Assembly: GCF_008386505.1 (NCBI RefSeq)
Contig: NZ_VUNZ01000002.1
Span: 558,001 to 622,000 of the forward strand
Length of the DNA stretch: 64,000 nt
Direction of reading: 5' to 3'
DNA from: Chryseobacterium sediminis
GTDB lineage: Bacteria > Bacteroidota > Bacteroidia > Flavobacteriales > Weeksellaceae
The translations under genes and the position numbers were made by a program. The notes below the pieces were generated by a model. That model searched no databases. It saw only the letters and a program-made list of their open reading frames with translations, and was not told the origin of the DNA. Shown here one piece after another: positions 1 through 8,815 of this stretch; position 1 is the stretch's first letter, and each line of letters begins with the position of its first letter.

Positions 1-204
1 CAATCCACAGACCAGAAGAGATATAAGCATTGTTTGGATAAATTGTTTTTTTGTGAATTTCCGGTCTCCTTTCCATTCGTAGATAACTTTTGTCACAACA
101 GTAACAATAAGGGAAAGAACCAGTGCAACTAAAATAATCACACCAACGATAATTACGACTACCCCTGCCAGATTGCCGACTTCTAAAATAGTTAAAGTTC
201 TCAT
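1..204 (-). CDS. Small integral membrane protein, cut by the window edge
   Basis: An ATG at 204 on the minus strand opens a frame of 68 residues that runs off the left edge without a stop. It has one strong membrane segment at about residues 12-35, a basic stretch (YEWKGDRKFTKK), then the start of a second hydrophobic segment. Its ATG overlaps the stop of the Lgt-like gene in an ATGA arrangement, so the two are probably co-transcribed and translationally coupled. I do not recognise a family and cannot suggest a function. Confidence 0.6.
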   Translation of the reverse strand, partial: MRTLTILEVGNLAGVVVIIVGVIILVALVLSLIVTVVTKVIYEWKGDRKFTKKQFIQTMLISLLVCGL

Positions 205-956
205 CTTGAATGGTTTAAATATAAAGGCCTGGTATTTTTGATTTTATAAATGTAGTAAATAATTACGCAGATACATACAATTTGAATTGTGCCCATATTT
301 CCCATGATCTCTACCCTTGGTTTTATAAAATCTAAAAAAAACCTGAACGTAAAATAACTGATCATAAACAGCTGAAAAATAAAACCAGAAGGGTATTTCT
401 TATGATTTTGAATAAATTTTAGCCCTATCCACAGAAGAATTAAAAAAACTATTTCATACAAAGCAACGGGATGCCTGAGGTATTGATCTCCCAAATGCAT
501 TCCAAAAACAGAATCAGTAGGTATACCATACGTTTCTTCATAAATACCAGTAAGAAAACACCCTATTCTGCCTATAATAATGGCAAATATCAACGGAAAA
601 ACAATAAGATCTCCTGTGCTTTCTTTATGGTGTACTATCTTCTTTGCCAGCTCCACACCCAATAAGCCAAAGGCCAGTCCTCCGACGATGGTATTGTTTG
701 ACCAGAATTTTTTGATCGTAAAATTCTCAAATAATGTATAAGGGTTTTCAAGATTACCAATCAGTTTGGAACCTATCAAGGCGCCGGCAGTTGCCCCTAT
801 TAAAACCGCAGCAGAAGTATTGAAAGAAAGTTTTTCTTTGGACTTACGTTTCAAATAAAAATAATATCTCATACCCAAAAACATTCCGCCAGCCTCAAAA
901 AGTGGATGTGCAAGGATAGTTTTGCTGAAAATATGAAATGTTACAGGAAAATCCAT
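201..956 (-). CDS. Lgt-like (prolipoprotein diacylglyceryl transferase family) membrane protein
   Basis: A 251-residue polytopic membrane protein of the Lgt superfamily. The C-terminal half carries [16 protein letters not shown] and RHPVALYE, matching the family's GRxxNFxNxE and RHPxQLYE blocks. True Lgt moves a diacylglyceryl group from phosphatidylglycerol to the lipobox cysteine in the inner membrane. Here the usual His-Gly-Gly-Leu is VGGL, the Asn of GRxxNF is Cys and the next Asn is Thr, so a changed substrate or loss of classical activity is likely; this is probably a paralogue rather than the housekeeping enzyme. A TATTTTTG box on the minus strand (962-969) lies only 6 bases before the ATG, implying an almost leaderless message. 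The downstream small membrane protein overlaps by 4 bases. Confidence 0.75.
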   Translation of the reverse strand: MDFPVTFHIFSKTILAHPLFEAGGMFLGMRYYFYLKRKSKEKLSFNTSAAVLIGATAGALIGSKLIGNLENPYTLFENFTIKKFWSNNTIVGGLAFGLLGVELAKKIVHHKESTGDLIVFPLIFAIIIGRIGCFLTGIYEETYGIPTDSVFGMHLGDQYLRHPVALYEIVFLILLWIGLKFIQNHKKYPSGFIFQLFMISYFTFRFFLDFIKPRVEIMGNMGTIQIVCICVIIYYIYKIKNTRPLYLNHSR

Positions 957-1017
957 TATTTCAAAAATACACTATTTCAGATTATTCACTACCTTTATTC
1001 TGACAAATAATTACAAA

Positions 1018-2058
1018 ATGCGTATAGAATATGACATAAAACTGGGGTTCAAGGATGTAATGTTCCGCCCTAAACGTTCTACTTTAAAATCCAGATCAGA
1101 AGTTGATTTACAAAGAGAATTTACCTTTAAACATACTCAGAAAAAATGGACAGGTGTTCCGGTAATTGCCGCCAATATGGATACCGTAGGAACTTTTGAA
1201 ATGGCTGTAGAGCTGGCAAAAGAAAAAATTATTACAGCTATTCACAAACATTACACTCCTGAACAATGGGATCAGTTTCTGCAGAGCCAGCCTGAAAGTA
1301 TTCATCAATATATTGCTTTAAGCACAGGAACAGGAAAAGCGGATGAAGAAAAAATAAGACTGATCCTTGAAAAGCATCCAAAAATTGAGTTTCTCTGCAT
1401 AGATGTAGCCAATGGTTATTCTGAGCATTTCGTTGGATTTGTGAAGAAAGCAAGGGCTAATTTTCCGGATAAAATCATTATCGCCGGAAATGTTGTTACA
1501 GGAGAAATGGTAGAAGAGCTTCTTCTTGTAGGTGCCGATATCATAAAGGTAGGTATTGGTCCCGGATCTGTTTGTACTACCAGAGTGAAAACAGGGGTAG
1601 GATATCCTCAGCTTTCTGCTATTATTGAATGTGCTGATGCTGCCCACGGTTTGGGCGGACATATCATTGCTGATGGTGGATGTAAAGTTCCCGGAGATGT
1701 TGCTAAAGCTTTCGGTGGTGGTGCTGATTTCGTAATGTTGGGCGGAATGTTTGCCGGTCATGATGAAAGCGGCGGAGAAATCATTGAAGAAAATGGCAAA
1801 AAATACCGTCTTTTCTACGGAATGAGTTCCAAAACTGCAATGGATAAGCATTCGGGAGGAGTGGCAGAATATCGTGCTTCTGAAGGAAAAACAGTAAAGG
1901 CAGCGTATAAAGGTCCTGTGGCAGACACCGTAAAAGATATTCTGGGAGGTGTAAGATCTACCTGTACTTATGTAGGAGCTTCAAAGCTTAAAGAGCTTTC
2001 CAAGAGAACCACTTTTATCAGGGTTCAGGAACAGGAAAATCAGGTTTTTAAAGACTAG
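1018..2058 (+). CDS. guaC: GMP reductase
   Basis: A 346-residue enzyme of the IMPDH/GMPR TIM-barrel family that reduces GMP to IMP with NADPH and release of ammonia, linking guanine and adenine nucleotide pools in the cytoplasm. The catalytic loop reads [20 protein letters not shown] with the nucleophile at Cys186, the same position as in E. coli Gua[12 protein letters not shown] near residue 53 and the phosphate-binding [12 protein letters not shown] are present. There is no CBS-domain insertion and the length fits GMP reductase rather than IMP dehydrogenase. It is transcribed away from the Lgt-like gene and ends at a shared bidirectional terminator. Confidence 0.96.
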   Translation: MRIEYDIKLGFKDVMFRPKRSTLKSRSEVDLQREFTFKHTQKKWTGVPVIAANMDTVGTFEMAVELAKEKIITAIHKHYTPEQWDQFLQSQPESIHQYIALSTGTGKADEEKIRLILEKHPKIEFLCIDVANGYSEHFVGFVKKARANFPDKIIIAGNVVTGEMVEELLLVGADIIKVGIGPGSVCTTRVKTGVGYPQLSAIIECADAAHGLGGHIIADGGCKVPGDVAKAFGGGADFVMLGGMFAGHDESGGEIIEENGKKYRLFYGMSSKTAMDKHSGGVAEYRASEGKTVKAAYKGPVADTVKDILGGVRSTCTYVGASKLKELSKRTTFIRVQEQENQVFKD

Positions 2059-2073
2059 AAATCAAAACACAAT

Positions 2074-2104
2074 AAAGGCTTTAGATAATAATTCTAAAGC
2101 CTTT
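2074..2104. terminator. Bidirectional intrinsic terminator between guaC and the convergent membrane protein gene
   Basis: A perfect 12-base stem (AAAGGCTTTAGA at 2074-2085, its complement at 2093-2104) encloses a 7-base loop. T-rich DNA follows on both strands, and the hairpin lies exactly between two convergent genes. Confidence 0.85.
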
Positions 2105-2107
2105 TAT

Positions 2108-3427
2108 TTATTCTTTTGTTCTGATATATTTTTTATTAAAATATTTTTGCAGCTGATCATTTACATAGGTTTCCTGTTCTTTTACAGAAGCCATTTCATC
2201 AATATATAAAATTCTGGGAACCACTTTTATTTTATCTACTACAACTGAATCTTGAGGGGAATTTTTGATAATATTTATTCTTTCATTCATCTCTCTTTCA
2301 TATTCTTTCAAATCAGTTTCCAGAAGTTCCATGACTATATTTTCACCATTAAAATCAATATTAAAATAAGAATATTTTTCCGGGAAAATTTTAAGTTCAG
2401 GAAGAAAAACAATGAGAAGAGAAACCCACCAGAATTTTTTAATTTTTTCAAATTTAAAATAGACTAACAGTGAAAAAGTAAGAAGGAAATAAAAGAGTAT
2501 ACTTTCAAACTGTCTTGCAATAGAGGTGAGAATATAGCTCGTAAATAACAAAGGAAGCAGTGAAACAGACCAAAATAAAAGGGCATTTTTCAATGTGATC
2601 TGAGCAGTAATCTTTTTAAGCTCTTCTTCAAAAACTTTAATAAATAATGGAAGTACTGCAATAACTTTTAATCCTACATAGGCTGTATCAGCACCGAAAA
2701 GAGCCATTCTTTTCAGCCATTTTACAATTCCTCTTTCTATCTCTCCCATTCTGTTGAAGTTTCCTGGTGCAAGAAAACATACAAGAAGAAAAACGGTTCC
2801 TAAAAGTACCAAAAACAAGTTTTCTTTATTACGTTTCTGATAATAAGATACTAACAGGAGACCCTCAAGAATTAATGCCAGAATCTCATTGGAACCCATC
2901 AGAATTACAATAAGCAATGCTGAAAGATAAAACCATATTTTCCTCTTTGTATCCTCATATTTTCTGAAAAACCAGAGTAAAATACCTGACAAAATAACAG
3001 GAACGAAATAGATATTGGACCCTGTAACCCAGAAGTAATGCTCTGGTAAGCTTACCAGAAGTACTGTGTAAAAGAAAAACAGAAGAAATCCTTTTTTGAG
3101 GGATTCTTTCAGAGAATAGTTGAAATATTCTTTAAAGTTTAATGCTGAAACTCCAATAAAGGACAGCATCAAAAAGACGGGATATATTTTGGGAAGAATC
3201 GTTTTGCTGTCATAAAAAACAGGATTAAACATATTAAGGGAATATCCGAAATATCTTCCTCCCCATTGTGTATAGGTATCTATAAAACATTGTACCAGTC
3301 CAAGTTTTCTGGTAGCATAAGAACAAAAATAATCATCGGTCTGATATACATTAAAAAAACTAATGTATGCCAGACCGATGATTAGTAATATCGACAAGAA
3401 TAATACTATATTCTGTACTTTTTTCAT
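2108..3427 (-). CDS. Polytopic membrane protein, DUF6056 / GT-C glycosyltransferase-like
   Basis: A 439-residue protein with about ten hydrophobic segments. After the first membrane segment it has an acidic pair in a loop (YQTDDYFCSYA, about residues 29-39) followed by WGGRYFGYSL. An Asp-rich first extracytoplasmic loop followed by W-x-GR is the layout of DUF6056-like proteins and of GT-C enzymes that use polyprenyl-linked sugars, so a role in adding sugar to an envelope glycan is possible but not shown. It starts 3 bases after fabG ends, so the two are probably co-transcribed, although no metabolic link is obvious. The last 90 residues are soluble. Confidence 0.6.
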   Translation of the reverse strand: MKKVQNIVLFLSILLIIGLAYISFFNVYQTDDYFCSYATRKLGLVQCFIDTYTQWGGRYFGYSLNMFNPVFYDSKTILPKIYPVFLMLSFIGVSALNFKEYFNYSLKESLKKGFLLFFFYTVLLVSLPEHYFWVTGSNIYFVPVILSGILLWFFRKYEDTKRKIWFYLSALLIVILMGSNEILALILEGLLLVSYYQKRNKENLFLVLLGTVFLLVCFLAPGNFNRMGEIERGIVKWLKRMALFGADTAYVGLKVIAVLPLFIKVFEEELKKITAQITLKNALLFWSVSLLPLLFTSYILTSIARQFESILFYFLLTFSLLVYFKFEKIKKFWWVSLLIVFLPELKIFPEKYSYFNIDFNGENIVMELLETDLKEYEREMNERINIIKNSPQDSVVVDKIKVVPRILYIDEMASVKEQETYVNDQLQKYFNKKYIRTKE

Positions 3428-3430
3428 TTT

Positions 3431-4174
3431 CTAAGTTAACATTCCTCCGTCAACGTTTAATGTTTGTCCGGTAATGTAAGCTGACATTTCGCTTCCAAGG
3501 AATACACATGCATTCGCAATGTCTGCAGGCTGTCCTCCTCTCTTCATCGGAATTTCTTCTCTCCATCCCTGAACTGTTTTTTCATCCAGAACAGCTGTCA
3601 TTTCCGTTTCAATGAATCCTGGAGCAATAGCATTACATCTGATATTTCTTGATCCTAATTCAAGTGCTACAGATTTTGTAAATCCTATTACACCTGCTTT
3701 AGAAGCTGCATAGTTGGCTTGTCCGGCATTTCCTTTCACTCCTACTACAGAAGTCATATTGATGATAGATCCGGATCTTGCCTTCATCATCGGCTTGATT
3801 ACCGCTTTCGTAAGGTTAAAAACTGAATCTAAGTTTACTTTGATTACTTTATCCCAATCTTCTTTGGACATTCTCAATAGCAGGTTATCTTTTGTAATTC
3901 CTGCATTGTTAATTAAAATATCAATCTGTCCGAACTCTGCCATCACATCTTCCACCAATTTCTGAGCTGCATCATAATCTGATGCGTCAGACTGATATCC
4001 CTTAATTTGGGTTACAGAACTTAAAGCTGCTTCTAATTCTTTTGCTTTGTCTACAGAGCCGGCGTAGGTAAATGCTACTTTTGCCCCTTGCTGAGCAAAC
4101 ATTTCAGCGATACCTTTACCGATTCCTCTTGTAGCTCCGGTAATTAGTGCTACTTTTCCTTCTAATATTTTCAT
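3431..4174 (-). CDS. fabG: 3-oxoacyl-[acyl-carrier-protein] reductase
   Basis: A short-chain dehydrogenase of about 247 residues for the NADPH-dependent ketoreduction step of type II fatty-acid synthesis. It has TGATRGIG at the nucleotide-binding loop, NNAGITKDNLLLRM, the catalytic Ser block (NMTSVVG), YAASKAG (Tyr-x3-Lys) and the FabG-typical ending ITGQTLNVDGGM. I chose the ATG at 4174 because MKILEGKVALITG matches the family start; a TTG four codons upstream is less likely. The DUF6056-like gene follows after 3 bases. Confidence 0.93.
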   Translation of the reverse strand: MKILEGKVALITGATRGIGKGIAEMFAQQGAKVAFTYAGSVDKAKELEAALSSVTQIKGYQSDASDYDAAQKLVEDVMAEFGQIDILINNAGITKDNLLLRMSKEDWDKVIKVNLDSVFNLTKAVIKPMMKARSGSIINMTSVVGVKGNAGQANYAASKAGVIGFTKSVALELGSRNIRCNAIAPGFIETEMTAVLDEKTVQGWREEIPMKRGGQPADIANACVFLGSEMSAYITGQTLNVDGGMLT

Positions 4175-4266
4175 ATCTATTGACAATTATTTTCTTTTAA
4201 CTCATTCAGCTTGTGACGGCTGACTCTTATAATTTCTACAATTCCTATCCGGAATTAAACGGTTTG

Positions 4267-4292
4267 CAAAGATATTATAAATTGTTATTCAA
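4267..4292 (-). promoter_or_regulatory. Probable fabG promoter
   Basis: On the minus strand TATCTTTG (4267-4274) matches the Bacteroidota -7 consensus TAnnTTTG, with TTG (4290-4292) 15 bases upstream. The spacing is slightly shorter than usual. It lies about 90 bases before the fabG ATG. Confidence 0.5.
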
Positions 4293-4345
4293 CCCATTGA
4301 AATTGTTAAAATACTGGATTATTTTGATAATTATCTGGATTTTTA

Positions 4346-5857
4346 TTAAAGCTGAGCAGAATTATTTTTAAATCTCGTGAAATAAATAAAGTCCGTTTTT
4401 TTACTTCTATCCAGCTTCAGCACTTCTTTCTGCCAGAAATATTTATCGTAAACAATCTCCTTCAAAGGCTCATTCTGAAAGTTTGAAACTCCGAATTTTC
4501 CTTCTTTTTTTACCACAATTTCATTCTCGGCATTCCCAAATGTTATGATATCTTCGTAAATAAAGGGAACAATTTCTGTTCCTTTTCCATCCAGAATGCC
4601 ATACAAATTGCCTGTATTTTTGCATACCAAAGGTTTTGAATATTGATTAAGCGGATTAAAATATTCTACGTCTTCATTTCTTATCTGACTGATATTCTTT
4701 AATTCTGCTGTTGAGCCATCCTTTACAGAAAACCTATAATAACGATCCTGTTTTCCAATAATAAGATTGTCCGGATAAAAGCCTAGAATCTGTACGCCTT
4801 CCCCAACAATATTCTTAAGTTCTTTATTCAGGAATTGTTCTTCATTTCCTTTTTTAAGGTAAATAAATTCTTTCCCTGAAATGGTAAAAGCTTTGATAAA
4901 ATCATATTCCTGTGGAAGAATGATATTCCCTTCCAGATCAATAATTCCGGATTTTTTTACTTTATCATTATAAACACTGAAAAAATTACTCAATAAAGGA
5001 TTTACATATTTAAAGCTCTGGGAATACAGCTTCTTGTCTTTCTTGCTGAATATCGTTGCTTTCCCGTTTTTTATAAGGTAGATATATTCCTTTCTGCCAA
5101 AGTATTCCGGAGTAATATCGTTAAAGATTTCCTCGGCAATTGTATTTTCTTCTGTATCTATTAAGCCATATTTTCCTGTACTTTTATTTTTAGTAATCAG
5201 AAAAGGATATGCATTGATATCTACTATCTGTTTCGAGAATTTATGCAGAGTCTGACCATTATTTCCGATGATTTCACTTTCATTGTCATCATTAATAATC
5301 AATGCTTTACCGTCTTCAAAGTTGTAATCTTCTTTAAATTCACGGGTGCTGAGCTGTTTTCCGTTAAGATCATACAGAAACCATTTTTTATCTTTTAAAA
5401 CAAAAAACCTGTTCTTGCCTGAAAAACGGATCTTTTCAGCATAAGGAATAATTTCCTTTCCGTTATAATCATATACGGCTTCTGCATCTTTTTTTGATAG
5501 AATGATACAATCCTCACTCCACCAGGGTGTATTAAACTCCTGATCATCCAAAGCAATGAATTCCTTCCCTTTTTCGTCAATAATGGCTGATTTTCTATTA
5601 TTTCCGTCTTCAGAATAAAGAATAAATCTGTTTTTAAAAATATGTAAAATTCCTCCTCTGTAAGGAGATTCAAAGGTAATGGTTCCTAAGGAATCTACTA
5701 TTCCCTGCTTTTTAGAACCAGAATCGTACACGGTTCCATATCCTTCCGAATAGGAATTTACCTCCTTCCCTGTCTTTTTTGACAGGATGACTTTCATATA
5801 TTGATTGGTCTGTGCTGTACAGACTACAGAACACAAAACAAAGACTAATTTTTTCAA
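4346..5857 (-). CDS. Exported WG-repeat protein
   Basis: A 503-residue protein with a short signal peptide (cleavage probably after VCTA, about residue 15). The body is a series of WG-like repeats of roughly 35-45 residues, each with a K-x-G-[IL]-[IL]-D element and an acidic-Tyr-Asp end: KYGLIDTEEN, KSGIIDLEGNIILPQEYDFI, NLYGILDGKGTEIVPFIYEDI, KFGVSNFQNEPLKEIVYDKY. Such repeats form beta-propeller-like or solenoid surfaces whose ligands are mostly unknown. It is the last gene of an operon after rsmI, 6 bases away. Periplasmic or outer-membrane location is inferred from the signal peptide alone. Confidence 0.75.
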   Translation of the reverse strand: MKKLVFVLCSVVCTAQTNQYMKVILSKKTGKEVNSYSEGYGTVYDSGSKKQGIVDSLGTITFESPYRGGILHIFKNRFILYSEDGNNRKSAIIDEKGKEFIALDDQEFNTPWWSEDCIILSKKDAEAVYDYNGKEIIPYAEKIRFSGKNRFFVLKDKKWFLYDLNGKQLSTREFKEDYNFEDGKALIINDDNESEIIGNNGQTLHKFSKQIVDINAYPFLITKNKSTGKYGLIDTEENTIAEEIFNDITPEYFGRKEYIYLIKNGKATIFSKKDKKLYSQSFKYVNPLLSNFFSVYNDKVKKSGIIDLEGNIILPQEYDFIKAFTISGKEFIYLKKGNEEQFLNKELKNIVGEGVQILGFYPDNLIIGKQDRYYRFSVKDGSTAELKNISQIRNEDVEYFNPLNQYSKPLVCKNTGNLYGILDGKGTEIVPFIYEDIITFGNAENEIVVKKEGKFGVSNFQNEPLKEIVYDKYFWQKEVLKLDRSKKTDFIYFTRFKNNSAQL

Positions 5858-5863
5858 GAAAAA

Positions 5864-6538
5864 TTAAATAGAATTGTTGACAATAAGAACGATCTCTCCC
5901 TTTAAAGTTTTACTCTTGGAAAATTCAATTAATTCATTGATTGTTCCTCGTTTTGTTTCTTCAAATTTTTTAGAGATCTCACGGCTTAGGCTTACTTTGG
6001 TTTCTTCTCCGAAGAATTCTTTTACCTGCTCCAGTGTTGTATTGATTTTGTGAGGACTTTCGTAAAGAACGATGGTCTTTTTTTCCTCGGCAAGCTGCTT
6101 CAGTTTTGTTTGACGTCCTTTTTTCTGTGGTAAAAAACCTGCGAATAAAAATTCGTTATTGGGAAGTCCTGAAACCACAAGTGCAGGAATGAGAGCTGTT
6201 GCTCCGGGTAAACAAATCATATCAATATTATTATCTGCTCCTGCTTTCGCCAGCAAATACCCCGGATCCGAAATACCGGGTGTTCCGGCATCGGTAATAA
6301 TAGCGATATTCTGACCGTTTTTAAGGTCTGTAATTACTTTCTCCGTTGCCTGATGTTCATTGTGTAAATGATAAGATTTTAAAGGCTTTGAGATTTCAAA
6401 ATGTTTTAAAAGTATTCCGGAAGTTCTGGTGTCTTCGCATAAAATATAATCAACTTCTTTAAGGACATTAACCGCCCTGAAAGTCATATCTTCCAGATTC
6501 CCAACCGGTGTGGGAACAAAATATAAGATTCCGCTCAA
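5864..6538 (-). CDS. rsmI: 16S rRNA (cytidine1402-2'-O)-methyltransferase
   Basis: A 224-residue SAM-dependent methyltransferase of the tetrapyrrole-methylase fold that 2'-O-methylates C1402 in the decoding centre of 16S rRNA. The N-terminus LYFVPTPVGNLEDMT, the CEDTRTSGILLKHF block (about residues 34-47), ITDAGTPGISDPGY (about 81-94) and LPGATALIPALVVSGL are family signatures. It lacks the C-terminal extension of the roughly 286-residue E. coli protein. It follows the acidic repeat protein by 2 bases and precedes the WG-repeat gene by 6. Confidence 0.94.
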   Translation of the reverse strand: MSGILYFVPTPVGNLEDMTFRAVNVLKEVDYILCEDTRTSGILLKHFEISKPLKSYHLHNEHQATEKVITDLKNGQNIAIITDAGTPGISDPGYLLAKAGADNNIDMICLPGATALIPALVVSGLPNNEFLFAGFLPQKKGRQTKLKQLAEEKKTIVLYESPHKINTTLEQVKEFFGEETKVSLSREISKKFEETKRGTINELIEFSKSKTLKGEIVLIVNNSI

Positions 6539-6540
6539 AA

Positions 6541-8028
6541 TTATAAGAATTTATTTTCTACCAATATCCAAAGTCTCTGAGCGTATTCGTCCACTTTATT
6601 CCATTTTCTTTCGTAATACAGATCACTCAGATATTCTTTGGCTTCTTCCAGTGTTTTGAACTGGTTTAGCTGAAATACCGTATCATTAAGATCTGTCTGA
6701 CTTCCTTCAAAGAGCATTTTTGAGAAAGCAATTCTGTCATTCAGATCCAGCTTAAATTCCGGTTTCTGTTTGTCTGCTTCCATAAAATTGGTAGGAATAT
6801 TAGACTTCAGAATGCTTCCGTTGTCTTCTTTTTCTACCACAGGTTGCTTTTCATTATGAAATTCTCTTTCCAGAGGGTCGTCATCAAAAAGTGACTGAAC
6901 GGCTTTTAATCCTTTGATATTGGATAATTTTATTTTTTTCTCCTGATGATATTCTTCTAAGTTTTCAAAACTTTCATCAGAAGGATGTTTTTCTGTTTCT
7001 CCGGCAGCAGGTTTATCAATCTCAACGATTTTCCTTCTGTCATAGACTTCAGCAAGAATGCTTTCTTCCTTGGTTTCTTCTACTGAATGATCATTTTTTA
7101 TCTCACTCAGAATATTTTCCACATTGGAAGTTTCTGTGGCCATTTCTCCCTGTTCAATAGAAACATTTGAAGCCACAAACTGCTCTTCGTTTTCTTCAAT
7201 CAGTATTTCATCTTCCAGAGTTTCTGTATCAAAAATGCTTGGAATAATTTCTGTTACAGGAGCTTTAGCATCATTTACTTCAGCAAAATCAGTTTCTTTT
7301 TTTGATTCCGTCTCAATGGCTTCCTCTTCCTGATCATCCATTTCATTCAGCTGGTTGTTGAAAATGGCTTCTTCCTCTGTCACTTCATGATGAAACAGAT
7401 CTTCGTTGAGATCTTCATCAGAATCCGGTGTAGAATCCGCAAGAATTTTTTCTTCATCTACAAAGCTCAGAACAGCTCTCTGTTCTTCTGAAATTTCATT
7501 TTCATCAATTTCGTTAAGCTCATTATTGAAAACCGCTTCTTCTTCCAGAGTTTCATGATCTGACGTCTGCTCCTGACTGATTTCAGATATTTTTTCTTCA
7601 TCAACTTCTTCCACAAAGTTTACTATATTTTCATGGAATTCATTTTCAACAATTTCATTCAGTTGGTTATTGAAAACAGCTTCCTCTTCTTCAGAACCGG
7701 TTGAGAAAATTTCATTCTCATCAATTTCGTTAAGCTCATTATTGAAAATAGCTTCCTCTTCCGTTACCTCATTTCCTTTGTCATAATGTTCCGTTTCTCC
7801 TGATACAAAAGAGAGGTGCTGATTCTCCGGAGACTGCGCCGGATGATCTGTCACAAAATATTCAATATTCTTTTCCAGCAGTTTCAAAAAAGAAATCCTG
7901 TTAGCAAGCTCATCTACAAGATCTTGCTTGGAAAGTAATTCGTCTACGTTGCTTATTTTGTCCAGATTATCAATGATATTCATGGATTCAAAAAAAATCT
8001 TTTCCTTTAAATCTTGGATATTCTGCAT
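6541..8028 (-). CDS. Acidic protein with four copies of an 18-residue repeat and a conserved C-terminal helical domain
   Basis: A 495-residue cytoplasmic protein with no signal peptide. Residues 1-60 form a helical N-terminus. Residues 85-330 are very acidic and probably disordered, and hold four near-identical units of the form xEEEA[IV]FNN[EQ]LNE[IM]xxxE at residues 89-106, 113-130, 161-178 and 217-234. Residues 428-495 (NDRIAFSKMLFEG ... LVENKF) look like a folded helical domain also seen at the end of other flavobacterial hypothetical proteins. It is divergent from tdk and probably the first gene of the operon with rsmI. No enzyme motif is visible. A scaffold or multivalent binding partner is one reading, but the function is unknown. 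Confidence 0.7.
   Translation of the reverse strand: MQNIQDLKEKIFFESMNIIDNLDKISNVDELLSKQDLVDELANRISFLKLLEKNIEYFVTDHPAQSPENQHLSFVSGETEHYDKGNEVTEEEAIFNNELNEIDENEIFSTGSEEEEAVFNNQLNEIVENEFHENIVNFVEEVDEEKISEISQEQTSDHETLEEEAVFNNELNEIDENEISEEQRAVLSFVDEEKILADSTPDSDEDLNEDLFHHEVTEEEAIFNNQLNEMDDQEEEAIETESKKETDFAEVNDAKAPVTEIIPSIFDTETLEDEILIEENEEQFVASNVSIEQGEMATETSNVENILSEIKNDHSVEETKEESILAEVYDRRKIVEIDKPAAGETEKHPSDESFENLEEYHQEKKIKLSNIKGLKAVQSLFDDDPLEREFHNEKQPVVEKEDNGSILKSNIPTNFMEADKQKPEFKLDLNDRIAFSKMLFEGSQTDLNDTVFQLNQFKTLEEAKEYLSDLYYERKWNKVDEYAQRLWILVENKFL
7327..7764 (-). repeat. Four in-frame 54-base coding repeats
   Basis: Units at 7711-7764, 7639-7692, 7495-7548 and 7327-7380 encode xEEEA[IV]FNN[EQ]LNExxxxE. 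Unit spacing varies (18, 90 and 114 bases), so they are dispersed motif copies rather than a simple tandem array. Confidence 0.8.
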
Positions 8029-8052
8029 AATAAGATTCTTATTAAAATTGCT

Positions 8053-8060
8053 TACTTTTG
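8053..8060 (+). promoter_or_regulatory. -7 box for tdk
   Basis: TACTTTTG matches TAnnTTTG and lies 30 bases before the tdk ATG. No well-spaced TTG element was found upstream. Confidence 0.4.
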
Positions 8061-8089
8061 ATGTTAAAAATATACGGCTAATTTAACAA

Positions 8090-8677
8090 ATGTTTTTAGA
8101 AAATACAATTAATCATTCCAAACAAAGTGGTTGGATGGAAGTGATTTGTGGCTCTATGTTTTCGGGTAAAACCGAGGAACTGATCCGCAGATTGCGAAGA
8201 GCGGAAATGGCAGGACAGAATGTGGAAATTTTTAAACCAAAAATGGATATACGGTATTCTGAAGAGGATGTAGTATCTCATAATCAGAATAAAATCCGCA
8301 GTACGGCAGTAGAAAATCCTAATGAAATTCTTCTGTTGGCTTCCAATTGTGATGTAGTGGCTATTGATGAAGCTCAGTTTTTTGATGAAAGTATTGTTGA
8401 TGTTGCCAACCAGCTTGCCAATAGCGGGATCAGAGTAGTAATTGCAGGATTGGATATGGACTTTTTGGGCCGTCCGTTCGGGCCAATGCCCAATTTAATG
8501 GCGACTGCCGAGTACGTTACAAAAGTGCATGCTATTTGTAAGAGAACTGGTAATCTTGCCAACTATTCTATGAGAACTTCCCAGGGAGATAACCTTGTAG
8601 AATTGGGAGAAACTGAAAGCTATGAAGCAGTAAGCCGCCGTGTATTTATTGACGAAGTACTTTTAAAAAGAAAATAA
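8090..8677 (+). CDS. tdk: Thymidine kinase, type II
   Basis: A 195-residue kinase phosphorylating thymidine to dTMP in the salvage pathway. The Walker A motif is GSMFSGKTEE (about residues 21-30), FKPK and the DEAQFF Walker B block (about 94-99) follow, and the lasso region reads VHAICKRTGNLANYSMR. The four zinc cysteines of typical type II enzymes (CxxC ... CxxC) are largely gone: only the first Cys remains (CKRT) and the second pair is SRRV. I believe other flavobacterial Tdk proteins share this, so it is probably lineage-typical, not decay. It is divergent from the acidic repeat gene. Confidence 0.94.
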   Translation: MFLENTINHSKQSGWMEVICGSMFSGKTEELIRRLRRAEMAGQNVEIFKPKMDIRYSEEDVVSHNQNKIRSTAVENPNEILLLASNCDVVAIDEAQFFDESIVDVANQLANSGIRVVIAGLDMDFLGRPFGPMPNLMATAEYVTKVHAICKRTGNLANYSMRTSQGDNLVELGETESYEAVSRRVFIDEVLLKRK

Positions 8678-8815
8678 GGAATTAAATATACCCGCCATAA
8701 AAATAGATTCACTCAGTAAAAAATAAAAAGCGGAAAAGCATTACGGTAAAATCTGGAAAGAATCAGTTTATTACTTTTTGCTGTTTCGCCCGAAAATAAA
8801 GCAGAAAGGGCACCA

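Noticed and set aside
1108..1851. Antisense reading frames inside guaC
   Set aside because: They lie wholly within a strongly conserved enzyme gene and show no protein family pattern.
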